From contig JADFWF010000170.1 of the NCBI GenBank assembly GCA_015222965.1, forward strand, positions 1 to 19,822: DNA of 19,822 nucleotides, in the 5' to 3' direction. Below are positions 1 to 9,089 of the stretch, piece after piece; within the stretch, counting starts at the first letter, position 1, and every line of letters starts with the position of its first letter. The notes under the pieces are model-generated. The model was not told the DNA's origin. It did not search any database and saw only the letters and a program-made list of their open reading frames with translations. The translations under genes and the position numbers were made by a program. The stretch comes from Pseudomonadota bacterium (GTDB lineage: Bacteria; Pseudomonadota; Gammaproteobacteria; SZUA-229).

Positions 1-81
1 AGTGCCAATAACCACTTTCTGGCCGGATTCATAGCTATACGATTTAATGTACTAATTAATAAACATGAATATTTGACTAAA

Positions 82-106
82 CGCACCAACTCGATAGTTA
101 GGTGCG
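82..106 (-). terminator. hairpin downstream of hisD, possible terminator
   Basis: The six-base arms CGCACC (82-87) and GGTGCG (101-106) pair perfectly. Inside them AACT and AGTT also pair, leaving one bulged base and a CGAT loop. On the minus strand, the direction of hisD transcription, the stem is followed by TTTAGT, a weak T-rich run. It lies about 60 nt past the hisD stop, so it could end the hisG-hisD transcript. The short T tract makes intrinsic termination uncertain. Confidence 0.4.
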
Positions 107-135
107 GCCACGCCAGATTAAGTGAATGTTGTTTT

Positions 136-155
136 TGCTGTATCGAGCTACAGCA
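136..155. repeat. short perfect hairpin just after hisD
   Basis: The seven-base arms TGCTGTA (136-142) and TACAGCA (149-155) pair perfectly around a six-base loop. The stem lies 8 bases beyond the hisD stop. On the minus strand an A run follows rather than a T run, so a simple intrinsic terminator for hisD is unlikely. It may protect the transcript 3' end or belong to the same 3' structure as the hairpin at 82-106. Confidence 0.35.
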
Positions 156-163
156 GAGAGGCT

Positions 164-1465
164 CTATTTTTTGATACGGTATTCCGCAGAACGAGCGTGC
201 GCAGTTAGGCCTTCGCCGTGCGCGAGTGCTGATGCTGTTTCACCCAGTTTGGAAGCACCCTTCGCTGAGCAGCCAATCAGGCTGGTCCGCTTTTGAAAGT
301 CGTAGACGCCCAGTGGTGATGAGAAACGTGCAGTGCCCGATGTTGGCAACACATGATTTGGACCAGCGCAGTAATCACCTAATGCTTCAGCGGTATAACG
401 GCCCATAAAGATGGCGCCTGCATGACGGATCTTCTGTGCCCATTGCTGTGCATCGTCGATAGAAAGCTCTAAATGCTCAGGCGCAATGTGGTTTGCAACT
501 TCGATCGCCTGCTCCATATCAGCTACCGAAATAATAGCCGCACGATTTTCTATTGAGGTTTTGATGATGTCTTTTCTAGGCATCTCCTCAATCAGGCGTT
601 CGATGCTCTGTTTTACCTGATCGATAAAACTTTCATCAGGACAAACCAGGATCGATTGTGCTTCTTCATCGTGTTCCGCCTGCGAGAACAGATCCATGGC
701 GATCCAGTCCGGGTCTGTCTTGCCATCACAGACAACCAGGATTTCTGAAGGCCCTGCGATCATGTCAATACCGACTACACCAAACACCATACGCTTGGCT
801 GTTGCTACGAAAGAATTTCCCGGTCCGGTAATCTTATCTACCTTTGGAATAGTCTCCGTACCATAAGCCAGTGCCGCAACCGCCTGCGCACCACCAATGG
901 TGAACACGCGATCAACGCCTGCGATAGCAGCAGCAGCCATCACCAGATTATTAATCTCACCATCAGGCGTTGGTACTACCATGATTAACTCAGGGACACC
1001 TGCCACTTTTGCGGGTATCGCATTCATCAAAACTGAAGAGGGATATGCAGCTTTACCACCTGGCACATACAAACCTACCCTGTCCATCGCGTTGACGCTC
1101 TGCCCCAGCACCGTGCCATCATCCTCGGTGAATGACCATGATTCCACTTTCTGGTGTTCGGCATAATGGCGTACACGGGAAGCGGCAATTTCTAAAGCTT
1201 CACGCTGATTCGAATCTATCGACTCTAGCGCCTGTTGTAACCGTGTTTTATCTACTTCGAATTCACTGGCGTCCGCTAATGACATGCGATCAAATCTATT
1301 GGTATATTCGATTACTGCAGCATTACCGCGCTGTTTCACATCAGCTAGAATATCCGCCACGACCTTAGCGATATCGCCATCGATGCTGGCTTCCCATGCA
1401 AGCACGTTATCAAGCTGCTGGTAAAAATCAGCGTCAGCATAATTGAGAGAAGTTATATTTAACAT
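164..1465 (-). CDS. hisD: histidinol dehydrogenase
   Basis: HisD performs the last two steps of histidine synthesis, oxidising L-histidinol to L-histidine with two NAD+ in the cytoplasm. The 433-residue product has the usual full length. The zinc ligands known from E. coli are recognisable as Q262 and H265 ([10 protein letters not shown]), D364 ([11 protein letters not shown]) and H423 near the C-terminus. The catalytic Glu-His pair is E330-H331 (APEHLEL). The NAD-binding stretch around 131-240 includes [14 protein letters not shown] and TGPGN. The ATG start has no clear Shine-Dalgarno sequence. The gene lies 129 nt after hisG on the same strand, with a pair of palindromic repeats in the gap. 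The murA-hisG-hisD order is the one I know from Pseudomonas-type gammaproteobacteria. hisC is not seen immediately downstream within the window. Confidence 0.97.
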   Translation of the reverse strand: MLNITSLNYADADFYQQLDNVLAWEASIDGDIAKVVADILADVKQRGNAAVIEYTNRFDRMSLADASEFEVDKTRLQQALESIDSNQREALEIAASRVRHYAEHQKVESWSFTEDDGTVLGQSVNAMDRVGLYVPGGKAAYPSSVLMNAIPAKVAGVPELIMVVPTPDGEINNLVMAAAAIAGVDRVFTIGGAQAVAALAYGTETIPKVDKITGPGNSFVATAKRMVFGVVGIDMIAGPSEILVVCDGKTDPDWIAMDLFSQAEHDEEAQSILVCPDESFIDQVKQSIERLIEEMPRKDIIKTSIENRAAIISVADMEQAIEVANHIAPEHLELSIDDAQQWAQKIRHAGAIFMGRYTAEALGDYCAGPNHVLPTSGTARFSSPLGVYDFQKRTSLIGCSAKGASKLGETASALAHGEGLTAHARSAEYRIKK

Positions 1466-1498
1466 AAGGATTTAATAATACTGTTATCTTATGGATAT

Positions 1499-1576
1499 GT
1501 CATGCCGGTATGTTTCTAACCGGTATCTATATTTTATGGTAGCAATGGACTCCGGCTACAAACATGCCGGAATGAC
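1499..1576. repeat. inverted pair of CCGG palindromic units (REP-like)
   Basis: Two 32-nt copies lie head to head. One reads on the plus strand at 1499-1530 and the other on the minus strand at 1576-1545. By hand alignment 25 of 32 bases agree. Each copy folds by itself, with CCGGT/ACCGG pairing in the first and CCGGC/GCCGG in the second, around a nine-base loop starting ATGTTT. The changed stem pair (T-A versus C-G) is compensatory. The copies can also pair with each other. The pair fills most of the hisG-hisD gap. It resembles dispersed palindromic units common in proteobacterial intergenic DNA, which I recall but have not checked. Confidence 0.7.
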
Positions 1577-1594
1577 GACATGCTTGTCAGTTTT

Positions 1595-2218
1595 TTAGGA
1601 AACAGCTGCGCTGATCTGATCGATGATAGCGCTGATTTTTTCGTGTTTCATCTTCATCGAGGCTTTGTTCACCACCAGGCGTGAACTGATATCGGCGATA
1701 TGATCAACAGGTTTTAGCCCGTTGGCTTTTAAGGTATTACCGGTATCGACGACATCTACGATCAGATCAGACAAACCCACGATCGGACCCAGCTCCATCG
1801 AACCATAAAGCTTGATGAGTTCTATCTGCTCGCCACGGGATTCAAAATAGCGTTTAGCCACATTAGTAAATTTAGTAGCAACGCGCAAACGTCCACTCAC
1901 TCTCGGCTTAGCATCAACCAGACCAGCCGTCATTAATTTACACTTGGCGATTTTTAAATCCAGTGGTTCATACAAACCTTCACCACCGTGCTCCAGTAAA
2001 ACATCTTTACCGGCCACGCCCAGATCAGCGGCACCAAATTGAACATAAGTTGGCACATCAGTGGCACGGATAATTACCAGTTTTACATCATCATGATTGG
2101 TATCAAGAATTAACTTGCGGCTTTTATCCGGATCATCGGTGGGCACTATGTCGGCTGCTGCCAATAGGGGAAGCGTTTCTTTGTAGATGCGTCCTTTAGA
2201 AAGAGCGATGGTTATCAT
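1595..2218 (-). CDS. hisG: ATP phosphoribosyltransferase, short form
   Basis: HisG commits carbon to histidine synthesis by joining ATP and PRPP to give phosphoribosyl-ATP. The 207-residue protein is the short form. It has the catalytic domain, including ALSKGR at the N-terminus and the PRPP-binding loop [10 protein letters not shown] at 158-167 with E142 upstream. It lacks the C-terminal regulatory (histidine-binding) domain of the E. coli type. Short HisG proteins of this family work as hetero-octamers with HisZ, a HisRS-like regulatory subunit. No hisZ lies in this window, so it must be encoded elsewhere if the enzyme is active. The start codon is an ATG with only a weak GAAG upstream. The inverted-repeat element carrying the four-helix-bundle gene ends 10 nt before this start and separates hisG from murA. 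Confidence 0.96.
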   Translation of the reverse strand: MITIALSKGRIYKETLPLLAAADIVPTDDPDKSRKLILDTNHDDVKLVIIRATDVPTYVQFGAADLGVAGKDVLLEHGGEGLYEPLDLKIAKCKLMTAGLVDAKPRVSGRLRVATKFTNVAKRYFESRGEQIELIKLYGSMELGPIVGLSDLIVDVVDTGNTLKANGLKPVDHIADISSRLVVNKASMKMKHEKISAIIDQISAAVS

Positions 2219-2228
2219 GACTTCGTGC

Positions 2229-2712
2229 CAATGAATAATGAATAATGAATAATGAATAATAAAAAACGCATTAGCTTGTTTTTATGTTCTCTTTAGCAGT
2301 ATTGATACTGGATGTTAGCAACTTAATTAACTCGTTTGTTTGCGGCTTAATGCTATCAAACATGATCTCAGAGATATAGCCGCCATCATGTAAAAGCCTT
2401 AGCCAGTAGTATGTTTCGTTCGCTTCTTTTAGCCCAATACTTAACTTATGAATAAAATCCAATTTAGACTGAGCGTATTCAGCTTCACAAATCAACGCAC
2501 CGACAGAAGTACCCGACCTCAAAATTTGTTTACTAATCACATATTCTTTTTTACGGCAATTAAGGTACTGCGCAAGTTTAACTACTCGTAAAGCAAAGGT
2601 GAAACTTTTCTTTTTTAAAATGTTATCCATAACACTTACTCTCCCTATTTTACTCACTTAATTAACAGTTTTTTCTTCTCTATTATTCATTATTCACTGT
2701 TCATTATTCATT

Positions 2713-2713
<1 letters not shown>
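2229..2713. mobile_element. 485-bp heptamer-armed element carrying a four-helix-bundle gene
   Basis: Inverted arms of 33 nt lie at 2229-2261 and 2681-2713 and agree at 31 of 33 positions. Each arm is a C followed by four heptamers of the type AATGAAT and then AATA. The left arm has four identical units. The right arm has two substitutions, giving one AATGAAC and one AGTGAAT. Between the arms is one gene (2271-2630) in the same direction as murA and hisG. The element starts 18 nt after the murA stop and ends 10 nt before the hisG ATG. No transposase is present and no clear target duplication is visible. Two non-coding relatives lie at 10076-10196 and 17708-17891. That it is mobile is an inference. 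Confidence 0.6.
2271..2630 (-). CDS. four-helix-bundle protein (S23/IVS, Avd-like family)
   Basis: A 119-residue all-helical protein that matches the small four-helix-bundle family TIGR02436. That family was first met in intervening sequences of 23S rRNA and is related to the Avd accessory protein of diversity-generating retroelements. Typical signatures are visible: [19 protein letters not shown] near residues 26-44, then [23 protein letters not shown] and [11 protein letters not shown]. The biochemical role of stand-alone members is unknown; positively charged members have been proposed to bind nucleic acid. I chose the ATG at 2630, which has AGGGAG about 10 nt upstream. A longer reading from a GTG at 2657 adds nine residues and covers that Shine-Dalgarno sequence. 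The gene sits inside the heptamer-armed element between murA and hisG and looks more AT-rich than its neighbours. Confidence 0.9.
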   Translation of the reverse strand: MDNILKKKSFTFALRVVKLAQYLNCRKKEYVISKQILRSGTSVGALICEAEYAQSKLDFIHKLSIGLKEANETYYWLRLLHDGGYISEIMFDSIKPQTNELIKLLTSSINTAKENIKTS

Positions 2714-4329
<1,616 letters not shown>

Positions 4330-4351
4330 CCGGTAACCCTTCTACTGTCTT

Positions 4352-5008
4352 TTAAGATTCTGCATTCTGGTTAACCTTGCTGGCTAACTTGCTATTTTTA
4401 TCGCGCATGTATTTTAGCAGACCATCCATGCCGCTTTTACGTATTTCCTGACTAAATGTACCGCGGTAACTGGTGACCAGGCTGATGCCATCAATCTTGA
4501 TATCGTAGACCTTCCAGGCATTATTTTTGATGCGCACCCGGTATGCCATCGGTATAGAGGGACCACCGGGTTGAACCACTTCAGCTTTTACCGACGCCTT
4601 ATGTGTATCAGCAGCTAACTTCACCGGGAAAAAATAGATCTCCTGATCGCTAAATTCGAGTAATGATTTACTGTAGGTTCTCACCAGTAAATTTCTGAAT
4701 TCAACAACGAACGCTATCTTTTGTTCTCTTGACGCTTTTTTCCAGTTCTTGCCCAGCGCCAGTTTTGCCATAGTGACATCATCAAGATGCGGCAGGATAT
4801 ATTCGTCGATGATTTTGTATACGCGCCGAGGTTCCTTCTGAAGCAATTCATGATCATCTTGAAGTATTTTTATAACCTGCCGTGACGTTCTTTCCAGCAG
4901 TACTGAAGGTGATTCTATAGGCTCCGCTTGAACGACTTGAGACCAGGCCACGCCGGCCACCATCAAAGTACCTGCTGTTGCCGTCAATAGTGTTTTAAAT
5001 ATATTCAT
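4352..5008 (-). CDS. mlaC: periplasmic phospholipid-binding protein MlaC
   Basis: MlaC is the soluble periplasmic shuttle that carries phospholipids between the outer-membrane MlaA-porin complex and the inner-membrane MlaFEDB complex. The 218-residue product begins with a typical signal peptide: the N-terminal MNIFK, a hydrophobic core to about residue 22, and a likely cleavage after VQA near residue 28. The rest matches the Ttg2D/MlaC domain, including the segments YILPHLDDVTMAKLALGKNW, REQKIAFVVEFRNLLVRTYS and a C-terminal YDIKIDGISLVTSYRGTF. AAGG lies about 10 nt before the ATG. It is spaced 11 nt after mlaD and 22 nt before mlaB in one operon. Confidence 0.96.
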   Translation of the reverse strand: MNIFKTLLTATAGTLMVAGVAWSQVVQAEPIESPSVLLERTSRQVIKILQDDHELLQKEPRRVYKIIDEYILPHLDDVTMAKLALGKNWKKASREQKIAFVVEFRNLLVRTYSKSLLEFSDQEIYFFPVKLAADTHKASVKAEVVQPGGPSIPMAYRVRIKNNAWKVYDIKIDGISLVTSYRGTFSQEIRKSGMDGLLKYMRDKNSKLASKVNQNAES

Positions 5009-5019
5009 AATATTCGACC

Positions 5020-5484
5020 TTATTCTTCCTCGTCGGCCTTACTGTATAAAAACTGGCCGATAATCTGCTCCAGCACAAGTGCTGATTGCGTTAGATCAAT
5101 CACATCACCCTGTTTTAAAAATTCTTCCTCGGCGCCCGGTTCAAATCCAACAAATTGCTCGCCTAATAAACCAGATGTAAAAATACTGGCTGCGGTATCG
5201 ACTGGAAACTTATCGTATTTCGTTTCGATTGCCATCACCACAACCGCTTCATATGACTCACTATTATATTGGATACCCGTAACACGCCCGATGGTTACGC
5301 CACCCGCCGAAACCGGTGAACGTACCTTGAGACCACCAATATTGTCAAAACGTGCACTTAATTCGTAATTTTCACCACCACCATAACTGCTCATATTGCT
5401 CACCTGCATCGCCAGCATAAAAAATGCAGCAATGGCAGCAGCGACAAACAAGCCGACCAGAATTTCAATTTTACGAGATGTCAT
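5020..5484 (-). CDS. mlaD: MlaD, MCE-domain subunit of the phospholipid transporter
   Basis: MlaD is anchored in the inner membrane by one N-terminal helix and forms a hexameric MCE ring in the periplasm, through which lipids pass between MlaC and MlaE. The 154-residue protein shows the membrane helix at about residues 8-27 after KIEILVGLF. The MCE domain follows, with FDNIGGLKVRSPVSAGGVTIGRV at about 46-68 and the strand TSGLLGEQFVGFEPG at about 104-118. The C-terminal hydrophobic helix is at SALVLEQIIGQFLYSK. A good AGGA Shine-Dalgarno sequence lies 7 nt before the ATG. The length is slightly shorter than the E. coli protein (183 residues), mainly at the C-terminus. Confidence 0.96.
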   Translation of the reverse strand: MTSRKIEILVGLFVAAAIAAFFMLAMQVSNMSSYGGGENYELSARFDNIGGLKVRSPVSAGGVTIGRVTGIQYNSESYEAVVVMAIETKYDKFPVDTAASIFTSGLLGEQFVGFEPGAEEEFLKQGDVIDLTQSALVLEQIIGQFLYSKADEEE

Positions 5485-5500
5485 TCGTTTTCCTCATAAC

Positions 5501-6319
5501 CTATTTGGTAAACATTAAAGCAGTAAGTACAAAATCTAAAAACAATATCGCCAGTGAGCTGTGAACCACGGTCCGTGTCGTCGCCTGGCCCAGACCTTCT
5601 GATGTCGGTATGCAGTCATAACCTTCAAATACCGCAATCCAGGTAGCAACCACGCCAAATACAACACTTTTAATTATTCCATTATATAGATCCAGGTACA
5701 GATCCACCTTATTTTGCGGCTGCGACCAGAATGGACCGGAATCCAGCCCCAGCAATTCTACCGCAACCAGGTAGGCACCGATAACACCTACTGCGCTAAA
5801 GATCGTTGCCAGCAGCGGCATGGATATCACCCCCGCCATGAATCGTGGTGCCACAATGCGCTGCATGGGATTAACGGCCATCATCTCCATGCCGGATAAC
5901 TGCTCGGTGGCTTTCATCAGACCGATCTCAGCCGTCAAGGCAGAACCAGCACGGCCGGCGAACAACAGCGCGGTCACTACCGGTCCTAACTCACGCATCA
6001 ATGATAACGCGACCATCACGCCAACTGAATCCTCAGCGCCAAAATCAATCAGCGCATAATAGGACTGCAGAGCCATCACCATGCCGACAAATAGACCGGC
6101 AACAACGATAATAATCAGTGTTTGCACACCAACGGAATACAGCTGTTTTATCAATAACCGTGGGCGCGTAAACAGGCTGGCACAGCTGGCAATGACTTCC
6201 AGTAAAAACACGCTGCCACGGCCCAGCCGTCGAAAGCTGTGTATGGTTGCCGCACCAAGGTGCGCTACCCTGTCTATCAGGCCGCTAAACAAGCTTTTTT
6301 CCTTCGAGGGCCAGCTCAC
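5501..6319 (-). CDS. mlaE: MlaE, permease subunit of the phospholipid transporter
   Basis: MlaE is the integral membrane dimer of the MlaFEDB ABC-type lipid transporter. The 272-residue protein is hydrophobic from about residue 60 onward, with the conserved permease stretch MRELGPVVTALLFAGRAGSALTAEIGLMKATEQLSGMEMM at about 109-148. The helix PRFMAGVISMPLLATIFSAVG and a final helix near the C-terminus follow. The most plausible start is a GTG at 6319, nine bases after the mlaF stop; no in-frame ATG precedes the first helix. It is about a dozen residues longer at the N-terminus than the E. coli protein, so the exact start is not certain. Translation is probably coupled to mlaF. Confidence 0.95.
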   Translation of the reverse strand: MSWPSKEKSLFSGLIDRVAHLGAATIHSFRRLGRGSVFLLEVIASCASLFTRPRLLIKQLYSVGVQTLIIIVVAGLFVGMVMALQSYYALIDFGAEDSVGVMVALSLMRELGPVVTALLFAGRAGSALTAEIGLMKATEQLSGMEMMAVNPMQRIVAPRFMAGVISMPLLATIFSAVGVIGAYLVAVELLGLDSGPFWSQPQNKVDLYLDLYNGIIKSVVFGVVATWIAVFEGYDCIPTSEGLGQATTRTVVHSSLAILFLDFVLTALMFTK

Positions 6320-6328
6320 ACAAACTAA

Positions 6329-7123
6329 TCATCTGCACAAGTCTTCCATAATCGGGTCTGCCGGATAGTGAAAAGGTACCGGGCCATCGGCATCACCGTG
6401 AATAAACTGGTGCGTCCATTTAGACTGACTTTCTCTCAGCGCTTCAGGCGAACCACTCTCAACCACTTTTCCTGCAGAGATAAAATGCACGGTATCCGAG
6501 ATAGACAGCGTATCCGGCACGTCATGTGATACCACGATGCTGCAAATATTTAAGGCTTTATTTAGTTCACTTATCAACGATACCAGCACGCCCATCGAAA
6601 TGGGATCCTGCCCGGTAAACGGCTCGTCATACATGATCATCATCGGATCCAGGGCGATCGCCCGTGCCAGTGCCACACGCCGTGACATGCCGCCGGATAA
6701 TTCCGAGGGCATCATCTGCGCTGCGCCGCGCAGACCTACAGCGTTTAACTTGAGCAATACCAGGTGGCGAATCATGGCATCATTTAATTTAGTGTGCTCA
6801 CGCAACGGGTAAGCCACGTTTTCGAATACGGACAAATCCGTCAGCAGGGCGCCACTCTGAAACAGCATGCCCATACGCTGGCGTAATTCGAACAGTTTTC
6901 GTGTCGATAGCTGATGCACGTTCAAGCCATCGACTTCGATAGACCCCTGGTCCGGTGTTAACTGACCACCAATCAACTTCAACAAAGTCGTTTTACCGCT
7001 ACCGCTTGGCCCCATGATGGCAGTAATACCCCGCCGTGGAATATCCATTGATAAACCATCAAAAATTTTTCGATCACCACGACTGAAGTGTAAATCTCGA
7101 ATTTTGACCAGAATGTCGCTCAA
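6329..7123 (-). CDS. mlaF: MlaF, ATPase subunit of the phospholipid transporter
   Basis: MlaF is the cytoplasmic ABC ATPase that powers phospholipid movement by MlaFEDB. With the start chosen here it has 264 residues. The Walker A GPSGSGKT is at about 38-45, the signature LSGGMSRR at about 142-149, the Walker B MYDEPFTGQDP with the catalytic glutamate at about 167, and the switch histidine at about 200. The open frame extends to a GTG at 7183, but the extra 20 residues are not family-like. The family begins with xDxLVKIxxLHFSRG, which fits a TTG at 7123 preceded by AAGG. It is the first gene of the mla-murA operon; I see no convincing promoter in the 121 nt before it. Confidence 0.95.
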   Translation of the reverse strand: MSDILVKIRDLHFSRGDRKIFDGLSMDIPRRGITAIMGPSGSGKTTLLKLIGGQLTPDQGSIEVDGLNVHQLSTRKLFELRQRMGMLFQSGALLTDLSVFENVAYPLREHTKLNDAMIRHLVLLKLNAVGLRGAAQMMPSELSGGMSRRVALARAIALDPMMIMYDEPFTGQDPISMGVLVSLISELNKALNICSIVVSHDVPDTLSISDTVHFISAGKVVESGSPEALRESQSKWTHQFIHGDADGPVPFHYPADPIMEDLCR

Positions 7124-7244
7124 GCCCGCTGCCTTATATAGAAATATTATTATTTTTGCAGGATTGTAACACGCCAAACCCACCGCTACGCTTAGATGGC
7201 ACAGATTTACTAACGTTCCATAAAAACAATCATGAAATTCTGCA

Positions 7245-7928
7245 TCAATGCCCCATAATATCCAGGACCGAGCGAAATTTACTCAGATTATCCGCCTGTA
7301 ATCGCGGATGATCTACGATAATCGTTGCCTCTGAATCAGCCACATCATCACTGATAACCGATACAAATTGTTCGACCATGGTTCTGGCTGATCTTAGATC
7401 AGACAGATCATCCTCGATAAAAGCAAAATTTGAGAACCCAGACAGATCTTCTGAACCACCTGCCTGCCCATCAGATCGCCAGATTTTATTGACCTGCACC
7501 GGCATAGCTGAATCAGCTGCCAGCCCGGCCAGCTCGATGCCCAGCGAATCGGCCAGTGTTAAAAACTGCCCTTTAACATCATCCGAAATCAACTGATTCT
7601 CATCCAGAAAAATCAGCGCCGATAACTGTGGTGCCAGTATCTTTAACGCTGCTGTTAGATCTGCCAGTGAGATCCTTTCAAACATACCCGCATGACACTC
7701 TACAAAAAATCGAAACTCTGAGTGCACACTGTCCAGCCAGTCTTCATATTCATTAACAGACTCACTCTGCCAGTAGTCAACTGGCACCAGTACCGCACTA
7801 AATTCATTACTGTAATAGGCCAGCCGCCAGTCTTCATCATCATCTACCGGTAGATCTTCCGGGTAAAAAGACGATAACCAGTGTTTATGACGCCAGCCAT
7901 TGGCAGCTAAATTAATCGATGGTTTCAC
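7245..7928 (-). CDS. diverged DUF72-like (YecE-like) protein
   Basis: I do not know a characterised homologue. The N-terminal part carries the pattern of DUF72/YecE TIM-barrel proteins: NGW...HW...FYPEDLP with G11 and W12, then DWRLAYYSNEFSAVLVPVDYW, and WLDSV...FRFFVE. The late segment FAFIEDDLSDLRSARTMVEQF resembles the family's closing strand-helix. The middle motif with the conserved arginine-histidine pair that I expect in DUF72 is not visible, so catalytic residues may be lost. I chose a GTG at 7928 (227 residues) with AGGTG five bases upstream. A longer frame opens at a TTG at 8012 (255 residues). The gene is divergent from yrbG and runs into mlaF, a place where E. coli has no gene. 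The product is rich in acidic residues and has no signal peptide or membrane helix. Function unknown. Confidence 0.75.
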   Translation of the reverse strand: MKPSINLAANGWRHKHWLSSFYPEDLPVDDDEDWRLAYYSNEFSAVLVPVDYWQSESVNEYEDWLDSVHSEFRFFVECHAGMFERISLADLTAALKILAPQLSALIFLDENQLISDDVKGQFLTLADSLGIELAGLAADSAMPVQVNKIWRSDGQAGGSEDLSGFSNFAFIEDDLSDLRSARTMVEQFVSVISDDVADSEATIIVDHPRLQADNLSKFRSVLDIMGH

Positions 7929-7970
7929 ATTCACACCTAAAATATTCTCTAAAATAAAAGCGAAGGTTTC

Positions 7971-7999
7971 TTGGCGAACCAATTCACATAGCGTATTCT
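7971..7999 (+). promoter_or_regulatory. candidate sigma-70 promoter for yrbG
   Basis: TTGGCG (7971-7976) and TATTCT (7994-7999) are separated by 17 bases in the divergent gap between the DUF72-like gene and yrbG. Each hexamer keeps four of six consensus bases. It would initiate about 80 nt before the yrbG ATG. The match is modest and the call rests on position and spacing. Confidence 0.3.
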
Positions 8000-8046
8000 T
8001 CGCACCTGACAAAAATAATAAAAATCATCCGGGATCACACCCCGCA

Positions 8047-8083
8047 TTTACAGCCCGTGTTTACAGCCCGTGTTTACAGCCCT
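8047..8083. repeat. 13-bp tandem repeat directly before the yrbG start
   Basis: The unit TTTACAGCCCGTG occurs at 8047-8059 and 8060-8072, and its first ten bases recur at 8073-8082. The ATG of yrbG begins at 8084, immediately after. The repeat replaces the Shine-Dalgarno region, and no AGGAG-like sequence is present. Each unit contains a GTG, so alternative starts shift with copy number because 13 is not a multiple of three. Confidence 0.85.
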
Positions 8084-9052
8084 ATGTTAATAGATTGCGT
8101 CGCCATTATTGCCGGTTTTATCATGCTTATCTGGAGCGCCGACCGTTTTATTATTGGCGCCGCTGCCACCGCACGTAATTTTGACGTGCCGCCACTGATC
8201 ATTGGCCTGACCATTGTCGGCTTTGGCACCTCTGCACCGGAGATGATGGTTGCTGGTTTCGCCGCCTATGATGGCAGCCCGGCACTGGCGATCGGTAACG
8301 CGCTGGGCTCCAACATTACCAATATCACACTGGTGCTGGGCGTTGCTGCATTAATTTCACCGCTAGATATCCATTCACGCATCATCAAAAAAGAACTGCC
8401 GATACTGTTGTTTGCCACATTGATGGCACTGGCACTGATGCGAGATATGACTTTGAGCCAGCTCGACGGCTTCATTTTGCTCAGTCTGCTGTTCTTGCTG
8501 ATGTGGTGGATAACTCGGGCCGGGCTGCGCAGCGCCGGCGAGGAAGCATTAACCGATGAAATCATCGAAGAGCTACCGGCGAAAATGTCCACCTCACACG
8601 CCCTGTTCTGGCTGGTCGCCGGCCTGGTTCTGTTAACCATCAGCTCCAAGATACTGGTGTGGGGGGCGGTTAATATCGCCATCGAATTCGGTGTCAGCGA
8701 ACTGATTATCGGCCTGACCATCATCGCCATCGGTACCAGTCTGCCGGAATTAGCCGCTTCCATTACCGGTGCGCTAAAGAATGAACACGATATCGCCATC
8801 GGCAATGTCGTGGGTTCAAACCTGTTTAACACCTTAGGCGTATTAGCCATACCCGGGTTAATAAGTCCCGGTGAACTGCAGCAGGACATTTTAAATCGCG
8901 ATTTGCCCATCGTTTTAATTCTCACCATCAGCCTGTTTGTCATGGCGTATGGCTTTAGAGGCGAAGGCAGAATCAACCGATTTGAAGGCAGCCTGCTACT
9001 CGGCGCTTTCATTGCCTACCAAATACTGTTATTTTTCAGCATCAATTCGTAA
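8084..9052 (+). CDS. yrbG: calcium/sodium antiporter, YrbG family
   Basis: An inner-membrane cation exchanger of the Ca2+/cation antiporter superfamily, 322 residues, close to the 325 of E. coli YrbG. The two inverted alpha-repeats that form the ion site are plain: GFGTSAPEMMVAGF with GNALGSNITN in the first half, and AIGTSLPELAASITG with GNVVGSNLFN in the second. About ten hydrophobic helices are seen, with a charged cytoplasmic loop near residues 150-180. I start at the ATG 8084 because MLIDCVAIIAGFIMLIWSADR aligns with the family N-terminus. A GTG at 8057 would add nine residues encoded by tandem repeat. It is the first gene of the plus-strand envelope block, as in E. coli. Its substrate in vivo is not shown by sequence. 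Confidence 0.94.
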   Translation: MLIDCVAIIAGFIMLIWSADRFIIGAAATARNFDVPPLIIGLTIVGFGTSAPEMMVAGFAAYDGSPALAIGNALGSNITNITLVLGVAALISPLDIHSRIIKKELPILLFATLMALALMRDMTLSQLDGFILLSLLFLLMWWITRAGLRSAGEEALTDEIIEELPAKMSTSHALFWLVAGLVLLTISSKILVWGAVNIAIEFGVSELIIGLTIIAIGTSLPELAASITGALKNEHDIAIGNVVGSNLFNTLGVLAIPGLISPGELQQDILNRDLPIVLILTISLFVMAYGFRGEGRINRFEGSLLLGAFIAYQILLFFSINS

Positions 9053-9089
9053 GATCACCATAAGAAAACGTAGGTTTAGGACGAAATTC

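Noticed and set aside
1..32. Open minus-strand frame starting with an ATG at 32 and running off the window edge.
   Set aside because: Only ten codons are visible and there is no Shine-Dalgarno sequence. It could be the start of the next gene, but nothing in it can be recognised.
2229..2261. CRISPR array made of the short repeated units.
   Set aside because: The units are seven bases long, contiguous and without spacers, and no cas gene is present.
7163..7168. TACAAT on the minus strand as a -10 box for the mla operon.
   Set aside because: No -35-like hexamer lies at 16-18 bases, so I do not call a promoter.
7124..7183. Longer mlaF start at a GTG.
   Set aside because: The added residues are not family-like, and the TTG at 7123 gives the expected N-terminus.
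7985..8012. TTGTCA and TATGTG on the minus strand, 16 bases apart, as a promoter for the DUF72-like gene.
   Set aside because: The -10 match is poor. It would fit the shorter start, but is too weak to list.
8937..9089. N-terminal extension of kdsD into yrbG.
   Set aside because: The extra residues overlap yrbG coding sequence in another frame and do not resemble KdsD. The ATG at 9090 has a proper Shine-Dalgarno sequence.
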